Shown: positions 45,620 to 53,713 of the stretch, in pieces
How positions within the stretch are numbered: position 1 is the first letter of the stretch
Layout of the letters: every line of letters begins with the position of its first letter
Assembly: GCF_003815715.1 (NCBI RefSeq)
Contig: NZ_CP033922.1
Coordinates: 4,512,001 to 4,576,000 of the forward strand
Reading direction: 5' to 3'
Length of the DNA stretch: 64,000 bases
From: Chryseobacterium sp. G0162
GTDB lineage: Bacteria > Bacteroidota > Bacteroidia > Flavobacteriales > Weeksellaceae
Notes under the pieces: generated by a model
Database searches by the model: none
Seen by the model: the letters and a program-made list of their open reading frames with translations, nothing else
What the model was told of the DNA's origin: nothing
Made by a program: the position numbers and the translations under genes

Positions 45620-45783
45620 CTAAGGAACAATTGGATCAGGTCTGCATTCTCTTTCTCCACAGCTTTTACTTGCTGTTTTGCATTGGCCGGTAAATAGGGC
45701 AATACATCTCATTAATCCTCCCATGATCACTCGTAATTCCCTTTTACTTAGTTTTTAGGATTGTTTGAGGTTGGGTTTTCCAT
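45620..45783 (-). pseudogene. Frameshifted GG-leader Cys-rich peptide
   Basis: The ATG frame (45781-45783) begins like the sister leaders but stops after MENPTSNNPKN. Adding one A to the run of five (five T at 45752-45756 on the plus strand) restores NNPKKLSKREL, then a double-Gly and a core C-x7-C-x6-C-x4-C ending C-R-P-D-P-I-V-P at a TAG (45620-45622). Everything except that one base is intact, so the loss is recent, a sequencing slip, or a phase-variable switch. Confidence 0.85.
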
Positions 45784-45807
45784 AGTTTTCTTAAAGGATA
45801 TATGTTC

Positions 45808-45969
45808 TTATGGTTCCAATATAGGTCTGCATTGTGGTTCTGCGCATCCCAGACCGAAAGCTCTGCATTGACCAGTCATAGGGTCTATACATTGCCTTAA
45901 TCCTCCTGTAATACTTCTTAATTCTCTTTTGTTGAGTTTTTTCCCGTTGTTTAAGTTTTGACTTTTCAT
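45808..45969 (-). CDS. GG-leader Cys-rich peptide, short type, 53 residues
   Basis: Leader MKSQNLNNGKKLNKRELRSI then T-G-G; core C-x7-C-x6-C-x4-C with the ending C-R-P-I-L-E-P. Third gene of the first array, 33 bases after the preceding peptide gene and 24 before the frameshifted copy, consistent with co-transcription. Too short to appear in routine 60-residue ORF lists. Function unknown. Confidence 0.85.
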   Translation of the reverse strand: MKSQNLNNGKKLNKRELRSITGGLRQCIDPMTGQCRAFGLGCAEPQCRPILEP

Positions 45970-46002
45970 GATTATGATTTTTAAATGTTAGATTATTATC
46001 TT

Positions 46003-46161
46003 TTAAAAAGGAAAAGGAGGTTCAGGTGCATATCTGCACTCTCTTTCTGCGCATCGTATTCCGTTAGCGATGCAACGTCCCGTTTCTGGATCAAGACACA
46101 TCTGTAATCCACCTTTGATGGATTTTAATTCCTTTTTGTTCAGTTTTTTACCGTTATTCAT
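46003..46161 (-). CDS. GG-leader Cys-rich peptide, short type, 52 residues
   Basis: Leader MNNGKKLNKKELKSIKGG; core C-x7-C-x6-C-x4-C ending Y-A-P-E-P-P-F-P-F. The ATG at 46159-46161 is preferred because an upstream Met would add 19 residues not shared by sister genes. It is the second gene of the first array, 26 bases after the long-type peptide. Function unknown. Confidence 0.85.
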   Translation of the reverse strand: MNNGKKLNKKELKSIKGGLQMCLDPETGRCIANGIRCAERECRYAPEPPFPF

Positions 46162-46187
46162 AGTATTAATTTTAAGAAGTTTGATGA

Positions 46188-46394
46188 TTACTCTATAGTG
46201 ATGGGTGCTGGTCTGCATTCTTTTTGTCCGCAGACAGGTGAAATAATGGTGCAGCCGTTGGGATATGGTGACTCACAGGGTTCATAGGGAGTTGGACAAA
46301 GTACTGGTTCCATACAATTAAGAAGTCCTCCTTTAATCGTGGTAAGCTCTTTCTTATTCAGCTTTTTCCCGAATTGTGAAATTTTTTTCTTCAT
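46188..46394 (-). CDS. GG-leader Cys-rich peptide, long type, 68 residues
   Basis: First gene of the first array. Leader MKKKISQFGKKLNKKELTTI then K-G-G. The core has six Cys (C-x5-C-x6-C-x7-C-x6-C-x4-C); its last four match the short-type spacing. It is closely related to the first gene of the second array (48997-49191), sharing G-G-L-L-x-C, E-P-C and I-I/M-S-P-x-C-G-Q-K. Preceded by the shared promoter block. Function unknown. Confidence 0.87.
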   Translation of the reverse strand: MKKKISQFGKKLNKKELTTIKGGLLNCMEPVLCPTPYEPCESPYPNGCTIISPVCGQKECRPAPITIE

Positions 46395-46424
46395 GGTTCT
46401 GATTTTTAGTAGGTTAGTTTTATA

Positions 46425-46457
46425 CGAATGTAGTAAAAATATTTATTCGTAAATCAC
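46425..46457 (-). promoter_or_regulatory. Shared promoter block, first peptide array
   Basis: On the minus strand: GTGATTTAC (46449-46457), 16 bases, TACATTCG (46425-46432), 30 bases before the start codon. The same block precedes 48429-48602 and 48997-49191. Confidence 0.7.
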
Positions 46458-46510
46458 TTTCTGTAGAAAAAATGTAATAAATATTTTGTTTTTATTAAAA
46501 ATCAACTTTG

Positions 46511-46518
46511 TATATTTG
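46511..46518 (+). promoter_or_regulatory. -7 box of the AraC-type gene
   Basis: TATATTTG, 20 bases before the ATG at 46539; a TTTG lies 22 bases further upstream (46485-46488), a plausible -33 partner. Confidence 0.5.
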
Positions 46519-46538
46519 AATTTTACAACTTGTTGATT

Positions 46539-47477
46539 ATGGAGACAATAGCTCACTCTTCATTAGAGGATTTTTATAGGGAAATGACAGCCAAACTGGG
46601 GAAAAGCCTTGAGGATATTTTTCCTAAAGGTCTCCACAAAGATATTGGACATTTTAATGTATTCGATATCGCTCAAACCCTTGAAAAAGTAAGAAGCACT
46701 TCCGAAATGCCTTATAACAGGCGGAAATATTACAAAATCAGTTTGATTAGAGGAAAAAACAGAGCCGAATACGCCGATAAGACCATTACCATAGAAAAAA
46801 ATGCGTTGCTGTTTGCTACTCCTAAAGTCCCTTACCATTGGATTCCTGAAGATGGGCAGCAATCTGGAAGTTTTTGTGTATTTACTGAAGATTTTTTCAT
46901 GAAAGAAGCTTCTTATAATTCCTTGGAAACTCTGCCTATTTTTCAACCGGGAGCGGTGCCTATATTTGAAATTGAGGATGAATTGGCTGATGAAATAGAA
47001 CTTCTTTTTAAAAAAGTAAAAAAGGAAATAGATTCAGATTATCTATTTAAGTATGATTTGATCAGGAATTACGTATGGGAGCTGATTCATTATGGTCAAA
47101 AGCTGCAGCCTGCTACAAAAATTTCAGTTTCAAAAGATGCTTCTATGAGGGTGGTGTCTTTATTTATAGAATTACTGGAAAGGCAGTTTCCTATTGAATC
47201 AAGAGAACAGCGGTTACAATTGAGAGCAGCCAATGACTATGCTGAAAGATTGTCTGTGCACGTTAATTATCTCAATAAAAGACTAAAAGAAAGCACTGGA
47301 AAAACGACTACGGAATTTATCGGTGACCGTATCATTCAGGAGGCAAAAATCCTTTTAAGACAAACCCAATGGAATGTATCTGAAATTTCTTACACGCTTG
47401 GTTTTGAAGAAATAGCCCATTTTTCAAACTTTTTTAAAAGAAAAACGTCATATACTCCTTTAGAATTTCGTTCATGA
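46539..47477 (+). CDS. AraC-family transcriptional regulator within the peptide island
   Basis: A 312-residue regulator paralogous to that at 15129-16040. N-terminal cupin-like domain with YNRRKYYKISLIRGK and K-N-A-L-L-F-A-T-P-K-V-P-Y-H-W; C-terminal double helix-turn-helix with W-N-V-S-E-I-S-Y-T-L-G-F and F-S-N-F-F-K-R-K-T. The ATG at 46539 is used; the longer frame starts at a TTG. Divergent from the first peptide array (145 bases between the start codons) and 87 bases ahead of the SDR gene, so it may regulate either or both. Confidence 0.91.
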   Translation: METIAHSSLEDFYREMTAKLGKSLEDIFPKGLHKDIGHFNVFDIAQTLEKVRSTSEMPYNRRKYYKISLIRGKNRAEYADKTITIEKNALLFATPKVPYHWIPEDGQQSGSFCVFTEDFFMKEASYNSLETLPIFQPGAVPIFEIEDELADEIELLFKKVKKEIDSDYLFKYDLIRNYVWELIHYGQKLQPATKISVSKDASMRVVSLFIELLERQFPIESREQRLQLRAANDYAERLSVHVNYLNKRLKESTGKTTTEFIGDRIIQEAKILLRQTQWNVSEISYTLGFEEIAHFSNFFKRKTSYTPLEFRS

Positions 47478-47564
47478 TTTGAATTTTGCAAATTTCGGAT
47501 TGATTCAGGTAAACTCTTTCTGATGGAAATATTCCAACTTTGTATCACTAAAACAACCAAAAAT

Positions 47565-48329
47565 ATGGAAGCAAAAACAAAAATAGCATTGGTAACCGGA
47601 GGAAGTCGTGGCTTGGGTAAAAATTCAGCCCTTAAAATTGCCCAAAAAGGACTGGATGTTATCATTACGTATAGAAGCAATAAAGAAGAAGCAGAAGCTG
47701 TAGTTAATGAAATAAAAGCTTTGGGTAGAAAGGGAGCCGCATTTCAGCTGGATACAAAAGACCGTAAAAGCTTTGATGCATTTGTGAAAGAAGTTACTGA
47801 TCACTTAAAAGAGGCTACGGGAAATTCCCATATTGATTATCTTGTCAATAATGCAGGAACAGCTTTATATGCTCCGATTACAGAGGTTACGGAAGAGCAG
47901 ATGGAGGATATGCTGGATATTCATTTCAAAGGAGTATTTTTCTTAACTCAAAAATTATTGCCATTCATCAATGATGGTGGCGGGATTATTAATATCTCTT
48001 CAGGACTGGCAAGATTTGCAACACCCGGCTCATCAGTCTATGGTTCTATAAAAGCAGGAGTGGAAATGCTGACTAAATATATGGCCAAAGAATTGGGATC
48101 AAGAAAAATAAAGGCTAATGTAATTGCTCCGGGAGCTATTGAAACCGATTTCGGTGGCGGAAGAGTAAGAGACAATAAAGAAATCAATGATATGGTAGCT
48201 GGTTCTACTGCTTTAGGCAGAGTAGGACTTCCTGATGATATTGGTGGAGTAGTGGCTTTTCTTTGTACCGATGATGCTGGCTGGATCAATGGACAGAGAA
48301 TTGAAGCTTCAGGAGGAATGTTTCTTTAA
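47565..48329 (+). CDS. Short-chain dehydrogenase/reductase (SDR)
   Basis: A 254-residue SDR enzyme. Cofactor motif TGGSRGLG, N-N-A-G, catalytic Ser in NISSGL and Tyr/Lys in VYGSIKAG (YxxxK kept), then P-G-A-I-E-T-D-F. The residues after the first strand (Y-R-S-N-K) suggest NADP(H). The ATG at 47565 begins the Rossmann fold; the longer reading adds 14 residues. It follows the AraC gene, its probable regulator, and ends at a bidirectional terminator. Confidence 0.92.
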   Translation: MEAKTKIALVTGGSRGLGKNSALKIAQKGLDVIITYRSNKEEAEAVVNEIKALGRKGAAFQLDTKDRKSFDAFVKEVTDHLKEATGNSHIDYLVNNAGTALYAPITEVTEEQMEDMLDIHFKGVFFLTQKLLPFINDGGGIINISSGLARFATPGSSVYGSIKAGVEMLTKYMAKELGSRKIKANVIAPGAIETDFGGGRVRDNKEINDMVAGSTALGRVGLPDDIGGVVAFLCTDDAGWINGQRIEASGGMFL

Positions 48330-48386
48330 TAAAGAAAAAAATGATTACCTATTCACTTCTCTGAATTTTTCAAACAAGACAAATAA

Positions 48387-48416
48387 AAAACCGGTCATGC
48401 ATACCGGTTTTTTTAT
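48387..48416. terminator. Bidirectional terminator after the SDR gene and the single peptide gene
   Basis: AACCGGT and ACCGGTT pair across a seven-base loop, with A before and T after. Confidence 0.88.
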
Positions 48417-48428
48417 TTTTTTAGACTA

Positions 48429-48602
48429 CTAGTCAATCGGATCAACAGGAATGGGAAGTTGACATTCTTGTTCCTTGCATCCTGGCCCATGATAATAACA
48501 ATAGTCTCCGTAGATTTTACATCTTACTTCTCCTCCTCCTGTTATCATTTTCAGTTCTTTCTTGGCTAATTTCTTTCCTCTGTTTAAATTTTGATTGTTC
48601 AT
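48429..48602 (-). CDS. GG-leader Cys-rich peptide, short type, 57 residues (single)
   Basis: Leader MNNQNLNRGKKLAKKELKMI then T-G-G-G; core C-x6-C-x6-C-x4-C and an acidic tail ending D-P-I-D. A solitary member lying between the SDR gene and the second array, with its own copy of the shared promoter. It is too short to appear in ORF lists with a 60-residue cut-off. Function unknown. Confidence 0.85.
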   Translation of the reverse strand: MNNQNLNRGKKLAKKELKMITGGGEVRCKIYGDYCYYHGPGCKEQECQLPIPVDPID

Positions 48603-48631
48603 GGTTTGATATTTAGAGAGTTACATATTAA

Positions 48632-48663
48632 CGAATATACGGAAAACATTAATTGTAAATCCC
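48632..48663 (-). promoter_or_regulatory. Shared promoter block, single peptide gene
   Basis: GGGATTTAC (48655-48663), 15 bases, TATATTCG (48632-48639), both on the minus strand and 29 bases before the ATG. Confidence 0.7.
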
Positions 48664-48747
48664 ATTTTAGAGAAAAAAATAAGTTTTATGACTTTCTCAA
48701 ATTAATACAGATGTTGTGGTCTTGCCTGGAAATAGTAATGCAAAAAA

Positions 48748-48780
48748 ATAAAAGTCTATCTCAAACCAGGGATAGACTTT
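48748..48780 (-). terminator. Terminator of the second Cys-rich peptide array
   Basis: Ten-base stem (48751-48760 with 48771-48780) followed on the minus strand by a T-rich tract; 32 bases after the stop of 48813-48968. Confidence 0.82.
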
Positions 48781-48812
48781 CTAAATATAATTAAGAACTT
48801 TATAAATGTAGA

Positions 48813-48968
48813 TTAAAAAGGAATTTTACATTCAGGTTCAGCACAGAACTTTCCATATTGTTTACATTCTGTAAAGCCTTCCGGTCTGCAGATTCTTAAT
48901 CCGCCTTTGATGGTACTCAATTGCTTTTTGTTTAATTTTCTTCCGTTCAGTTGAATGTTGTTTTTCAT
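48813..48968 (-). CDS. GG-leader Cys-rich peptide, short type, 51 residues
   Basis: Leader MKNNIQLNGRKLNKKQLSTI then K-G-G; core C-x7-C-x6-C-x4-C ending C-K-I-P-F. The ATG at 48966-48968 is favoured by the sister leaders. Second gene of the second array, 28 bases after the long-type peptide gene. Function unknown. Confidence 0.85.
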   Translation of the reverse strand: MKNNIQLNGRKLNKKQLSTIKGGLRICRPEGFTECKQYGKFCAEPECKIPF

Positions 48969-48996
48969 AATATAGATTTTAATAAATTGGAGATTC

Positions 48997-49191
48997 TTAA
49001 GGTCTGCATATTTTTTGTCCACAATAAGGAGAAATCATGGCGCAGCCATTCTCGTCAACATTCGAATGGCAGGGCTCCATATGAGGAAGGCATATTTCCT
49101 GAGCAGGCATACAGTCCAGCAGACCTCCTGCAATGGTTTTTAATTCCTTTTTAGAAAGCTTTTTGGCTTGTAGAGAAGTTTGTTTTTTCAT
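48997..49191 (-). CDS. GG-leader Cys-rich peptide, long type, 64 residues
   Basis: Leader MKKQTSLQAKKLSKKELKTI then A-G-G. Six-Cys core C-x6-C-x6-C-x8-C-x6-C-x4-C, ending directly after C-R-P. First gene of the second array and counterpart of 46188-46394. Preceded by the shared promoter block. Function unknown. Confidence 0.87.
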   Translation of the reverse strand: MKKQTSLQAKKLSKKELKTIAGGLLDCMPAQEICLPHMEPCHSNVDENGCAMISPYCGQKICRP

Positions 49192-49219
49192 AATTCTGAT
49201 TTTTAATGAGTTAGTTATA

Positions 49220-49251
49220 CGAATATATGAAAAGTTTCAACAGTAAATCAC
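49220..49251 (-). promoter_or_regulatory. Shared promoter block, second peptide array
   Basis: GTGATTTAC (49243-49251), 15 bases, TATATTCG (49220-49227) on the minus strand, 28 bases before the ATG. Confidence 0.7.
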
Positions 49252-49348
49252 CTGTTGAAGAAAAATGTTAATAGGGTTATGTCTTGTTTAGAGTTGAAAA
49301 CTGGTTCTCTATGGATAAATAAAAAATTCAAATGGATTTTGAAAATGA

Positions 49349-50497
49349 TTATACTCTTGAAAGGTTTTCAAGTGCTTTCTCTAATGTTTCCTCTTTCTTG
49401 GCAAAACATAAACGGATCACATTTTCATTGAGTTTGTTTTTGTAAAATGATGAAAACGGAACACTTGCCACCTTATGGTTGATGGTCAGTTCACTGGCGA
49501 AATCAAAATCATTTTTATCTGAGATTTTAGAATATTTTACTGCCTGGAAATAAGTTCCTTCACAATCTAGCAACTCGAAGGATGTTCCAGCAAGTCCTTG
49601 TCTTAGGAAATCTCTTTTTTCCTGAAAGAATTGATTAAGATAAAGGTAATGTTCATCGTTTTTCATATACTCCGCTAAAGCAAGTTGAATAGGAGTGTTT
49701 ACACAAAAAACATTGAACTGATGTACTTTTCTGAACTCATCTGTTAAGGCTTTGGGAGCGGCACAATATCCTACTTTCCAGCCTGTAACATGGAAAAGCT
49801 TTCCAAATGAGGCTACAAGAAGACTTCTTTCTTTAAGTTCAGGATATTTACAGATACTTAAATGCTGTTTCCCGTCAAAAACAATATTCTCATAGACTTC
49901 ATCACTTAAAATAAGGATCGAAGTCCCTTTGACCAATTGGATCAGCGCATTGATATCTTCTTCTTTTAAGATTTTTCCTGATGGATTATTCGGATTGTTG
50001 AGAATAATCATTTTGGTTTTATCACTTACCAGACTCTTTACAGCAGTCCAGTCGATTTGATAATCAGGAGCTTTCATTTCAAATCGTTTTACAATACCTC
50101 CAAAAAGCTCTACAGTAGGTTCATAACAGTCATAAGCAGGCTCAAAAATAATCACTTCATCATCTTTCTTGATAAAAGCAGCAATAGCGGTAAAAATAGC
50201 TTGAGTTCCCCCTGCGGTCACCGTAATTTCTGAATCCGGATGATAGGTGCTTTGATGACTGTTTTCTATTTTTCTGGCTATTTCTTCCTTTAAACCAATC
50301 ATTCCTCCCAATGGAGCATATTGATTGAACCCTTTTTTTACAAAGTGATCTACATGGTTTAATAACTCGGAATCCGGCATGAAATCAGGAAATCCCTGAG
50401 AAAGATTAATTGCCTCGTTTTCATTGGCAAGCTGCGTCATTTGGCTGAAAATAGTAGTTCCTACATTGGAAAGCTTCGATAAAGGAAGTTGTATCAT
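49349..50497 (-). CDS. Class I/II aminotransferase (methionine/kynurenine aminotransferase type)
   Basis: A 382-residue PLP enzyme. NLSQGFPDF near the N terminus, N-Q-Y-A-P, TAGGTQAIF, the N-N-P-N-N-P-S-G motif, S-D-E-V-Y-E, and the PLP lysine in SFGKLFHVTGWKVGY, which is the arrangement seen in YbdL-like methionine aminotransferases and kynurenine aminotransferases. Likely transaminates methionine or aromatic amino acids. The ATG at 50495-50497 (MIQLPLSKL) is chosen over one 18 codons earlier. Confidence 0.9.
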   Translation of the reverse strand: MIQLPLSKLSNVGTTIFSQMTQLANENEAINLSQGFPDFMPDSELLNHVDHFVKKGFNQYAPLGGMIGLKEEIARKIENSHQSTYHPDSEITVTAGGTQAIFTAIAAFIKKDDEVIIFEPAYDCYEPTVELFGGIVKRFEMKAPDYQIDWTAVKSLVSDKTKMIILNNPNNPSGKILKEEDINALIQLVKGTSILILSDEVYENIVFDGKQHLSICKYPELKERSLLVASFGKLFHVTGWKVGYCAAPKALTDEFRKVHQFNVFCVNTPIQLALAEYMKNDEHYLYLNQFFQEKRDFLRQGLAGTSFELLDCEGTYFQAVKYSKISDKNDFDFASELTINHKVASVPFSSFYKNKLNENVIRLCFAKKEETLEKALENLSRV

Positions 50498-51078
50498 AAA
50501 AACAGATTTTGTTGATCCCGAATTTAATGAATTATTTAAAGCGCTGTTCATTTAAATACTTCTATTCTTATCAATGTTTCTAATGCAGTAAAAGTTACTT
50601 TTTTAGGTTATGTACTCATAGATATATGCATCAATGACGCTATTTGTGGCATTTAAATATCTGCGTAATCAGCAAAATCTGCGAGAGTTTTTTAGGTTGG
50701 AAAATGCAATGGCGCAAAGAATTAATAATAAAGATTGTTTTTAAGGCGCAAGAGGATCCAAGGTTCTCAGCAAGGAAAGCTTTCAAAATATTTTCATCAT
50801 CATATTTTATACATTAATAAAAATCATTCGTGAATTCGTGGCCATTACGGAAGTACATTTTACAGTACAGCATTTTTTCGGAGATAAAAATCTTGCACAC
50901 TACAACTGCATGAATTTAAAAGAACTTGGCGTTTTCGCGATTTTCCAACAAATCACTGTCCATTTTTATCAGAAAAAAATAATTTAAACAATTGTTTGAA
51001 AAAATAGAACTTTTGCTTTTAAATATGTTCAGTGATGCTTATATTTGTTATGCTAAAAATAATATAAAACCAATGATC
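50498..51078. other. Intergenic stretch that reads like a mosaic of worn repeats
   Basis: About 580 bases without a gene. It contains phrases such as atctgcgtaatcagcaaaat near 50659 and attcgtgaattcgtggcc near 50825, which have the look of dispersed intergenic repeats of flavobacteria. TATATTTG at 51040-51047 is a -7 box for the downstream gene. Confidence 0.4.
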
Positions 51079-51618
51079 ATGAAAATTAAGAAGATTGAGT
51101 TTCCTGCAAGATCTATTTTGTCTCAAGGAAGAGAAAAGTTTGATTATATGGATAGTTTTGAAGGTGGACTGGTAGGAAACGGGCAGAATTTCAATATTAC
51201 ACAAATAGGGAAAGCTTTTTTTACAAGTGGACCAAAATGGGGGAAGAAAATGTTTGCTATCAGGAATAAGATGGTAGGATTATTTGGTTTGAAAACAGGT
51301 GCAGAGACTGATCCGGAGAAAGATGCCGACAGCTTTACCTGTGAGGTAGGAGAGTGTATAGGTATTTTTAAGGTTCTTGATAAAACCAGCAATGAAATTA
51401 TTCTTGGTGAAGATGATAAACATCTGGATTTCAGAATTTCTCTTTTGTTTGATAAGAACCAGGGTGGACAGGATGAAAATTCTTTAACAATTTCCACTAC
51501 AGTAAAGTTCCATAACTGGCTGGGAGTATTGTACTTTTTACCAGTACGGCCGTTTCATAAGCTCATTGTTCCGGCTATGCTTAAAAATATAATAGGCAAG
51601 CTGGAAAGTGCGGCATAA
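51079..51618 (+). CDS. DUF2867 family protein
   Basis: A 179-residue protein. It shows the DUF2867 pattern of long strands with D-Y-x-D-S-F, the T-C-E-V-G-E segment, L-D-F-R-I-S-L-L and the ending F-H-N-W-L-G-V-L-Y-F-L-P-V-R-P-F-H-K-L-I-V. Function unknown. The start is the ATG at 51079 or the one at 51073; the frame extends further upstream through the promoter box and is not believable there. Single gene. Confidence 0.87.
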   Translation: MKIKKIEFPARSILSQGREKFDYMDSFEGGLVGNGQNFNITQIGKAFFTSGPKWGKKMFAIRNKMVGLFGLKTGAETDPEKDADSFTCEVGECIGIFKVLDKTSNEIILGEDDKHLDFRISLLFDKNQGGQDENSLTISTTVKFHNWLGVLYFLPVRPFHKLIVPAMLKNIIGKLESAA

Positions 51619-51627
51619 TAATTTCAG

Positions 51628-51662
51628 AGGGTAAGTGTCGGAACACAGACATTTACCCTTTT
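51628..51662 (+). terminator. Terminator of the DUF2867 gene
   Basis: A 12-pair stem with one G-T pair (51628-51639 with 51648-51659), followed by a short T run. Confidence 0.75.
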
Positions 51663-51769
51663 ATATTTCATTCAATTAAGTCTACTTTTTTGTGATGATA
51701 ATCTTGATTTCAGGAAGAATGTTGATAAAAAAATGAAGATTAAAATTCGGATAATTTTGGACAATTTCG

Positions 51770-51777
51770 TACTTTTG
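51770..51777 (+). promoter_or_regulatory. -7 box of parE
   Basis: TACTTTTG, 21 bases before the ATG at 51798; no clear -33. Confidence 0.5.
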
Positions 51778-51797
51778 TATGTTTGCTGAAATCATAT

Positions 51798-53684
51798 ATG
51801 TCACAAGAAATAAATCCAACCTACTCGGAAGATAATATCAGAACCCTCGATTGGCAGGAACATATCCGTCTGCGCCCCGGAATGTACATCGGGAAGCTCG
51901 GTGACGGGTCCTCTGCTGATGATGGTATTTACATTTTACTTAAAGAAATCCTGGATAACTCCATTGATGAGTTCAGGATGAGATCCGGTAAAAGAATTGA
52001 AATAAAACTGGATGACGGAAAGGTCACTATTCGTGACTTTGGCCGTGGAATTCCGTTGGGGAAGGTAGTAGATGCCGTTTCCAAAATGAATACCGGAGGT
52101 AAATACGACAGTAAAGCATTTAAAAAATCTGTCGGACTGAACGGGGTGGGTACAAAAGCTGTAAATGCCCTTTCAGACTATTTCAGAGTACGTTCTTTCC
52201 GTGATGGGAAAATGAAGGTGGCGGAATTCTCCCGCGGGATGATCAAAGAGAACTTTGATGAAAAAGAAACCTCGGACAGAAACGGAACCGAAATTTCATT
52301 TATTCCGGATGGAGACATCTTCCTGCATTTCAAATACAGAAAAGAGTATATCGAAAGAATGCTCCGGAATTATGCCTATCTGAATCCGGGATTGAAAATA
52401 GTATTCAACGGGGAAACCTATTTTTCTGAAAATGGTCTGAAAGACCTTTTAGAGGAAGAACTGGAAAGTGATATTCTTTATCCGATTGTTCATTTAAAAG
52501 GGGAGGATATTGAATTGGCAATTACCCATTCTGATAAATCACAAACGGAAACTTATTTTTCATTCGTTAACGGACAGAATACAACACAGGGGGGTACGCA
52601 CCTTAATGCTTTCCGTGAAGCCTATGTGAAAACGATCCGTGAGTTTTTCAATAAGAATTTTGATGCTTCCGATATTAGGAAATCAATCATTGCAGCCATT
52701 TCCATCAATGTAGAAGAACCGGTTTTCGAATCCCAGACCAAAACAAAGCTGGGATCTAATGATATGGGACCTAACGGACCTACCGTAAGGACTTTTATTA
52801 TTGATTTTCTTAAAAGTAAGCTTGATAATTTCCTACATAAAAACCCTGAAATAGCTGAGGCCATCCAAAGAAAAATTCTGATCTCTGAGAGAGAGAGAAA
52901 AGAACTTTCCGGAATCCAGAAGCTGGCAAGAGAAAGAGCTAAAAAAGTATCTCTGCATAATAAGAAACTTCGTGACTGCAGACAGCATTATAACGATCAG
53001 AAAGCTGAGAGAAAAGGAGATTCACAGATTTTTATTACCGAGGGAGATTCTGCATCAGGATCTATCACCAAATCAAGAGATGTAGAAACACAGGCGGTAT
53101 TCTCATTAAAAGGAAAGCCGCTGAACTGCTATGGATTGACGAAGAAAGTGGTGTATGAAAATGAAGAGTTTAACCTTCTTCAGGCTGCTTTGAATATTGA
53201 AGAAAGTTTGGAAGACCTGAGATACAATCAAGTAATTATTGCAACGGATGCCGATGTTGATGGAATGCACATCCGTTTGTTGATGATTACCTTCTTCCTG
53301 CAATTTTTCCCGGATCTGATTAAAAATAATCACCTTTATATCCTTCAGACCCCATTATTCAGGGTTAGAAATAAAAAAGAGACAAGATATTGTTATTCAG
53401 AAGCAGAACGGGTAAAAGCCTTGAATGAACTTGGGAAAAATCCTGAAATTACACGATTTAAAGGATTAGGGGAAATTTCTCCGGATGAATTTAAGCATTT
53501 CATCGGAAAAGATATCCGTTTAGAACCGGTAGTAATTGGAAAAGATCAGACTATAGATCAGCTACTGGAGTTTTATATGGGAAAAAATACACCAGACAGA
53601 CAAACTTTTATCCTTGAGAACTTAGTGGTGGAAGATGATTCTGATATTGATAAAAAACACATTCTTGATGAAGTAAGCAGCTAA
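51798..53684 (+). CDS. parE: DNA topoisomerase IV subunit B
   Basis: A 628-residue type IIA topoisomerase B subunit. GHKL ATPase motifs: [19 protein letters not shown] and [15 protein letters not shown]; transducer domain; Toprim motifs TEGDSASGS and [11 protein letters not shown]-terminal region ends at normal ParE length. It hydrolyses ATP to drive strand passage with ParC, decatenating daughter chromosomes. The ATG at 51798 is used (the longest frame begins five codons earlier at a TTG). Followed by a small membrane-protein gene and parC. Confidence 0.95.
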   Translation: MSQEINPTYSEDNIRTLDWQEHIRLRPGMYIGKLGDGSSADDGIYILLKEILDNSIDEFRMRSGKRIEIKLDDGKVTIRDFGRGIPLGKVVDAVSKMNTGGKYDSKAFKKSVGLNGVGTKAVNALSDYFRVRSFRDGKMKVAEFSRGMIKENFDEKETSDRNGTEISFIPDGDIFLHFKYRKEYIERMLRNYAYLNPGLKIVFNGETYFSENGLKDLLEEELESDILYPIVHLKGEDIELAITHSDKSQTETYFSFVNGQNTTQGGTHLNAFREAYVKTIREFFNKNFDASDIRKSIIAAISINVEEPVFESQTKTKLGSNDMGPNGPTVRTFIIDFLKSKLDNFLHKNPEIAEAIQRKILISERERKELSGIQKLARERAKKVSLHNKKLRDCRQHYNDQKAERKGDSQIFITEGDSASGSITKSRDVETQAVFSLKGKPLNCYGLTKKVVYENEEFNLLQAALNIEESLEDLRYNQVIIATDADVDGMHIRLLMITFFLQFFPDLIKNNHLYILQTPLFRVRNKKETRYCYSEAERVKALNELGKNPEITRFKGLGEISPDEFKHFIGKDIRLEPVVIGKDQTIDQLLEFYMGKNTPDRQTFILENLVVEDDSDIDKKHILDEVSS

Positions 53685-53713
53685 TACCTGATGAGCACCA
53701 TATAAGAATCACA

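Noticed and set aside
45589..45702. N-terminal extension of the last peptide gene of the first array
   Set aside because: The extra residues are the frameshifted neighbour read in another frame; sister leaders begin at the internal ATG.
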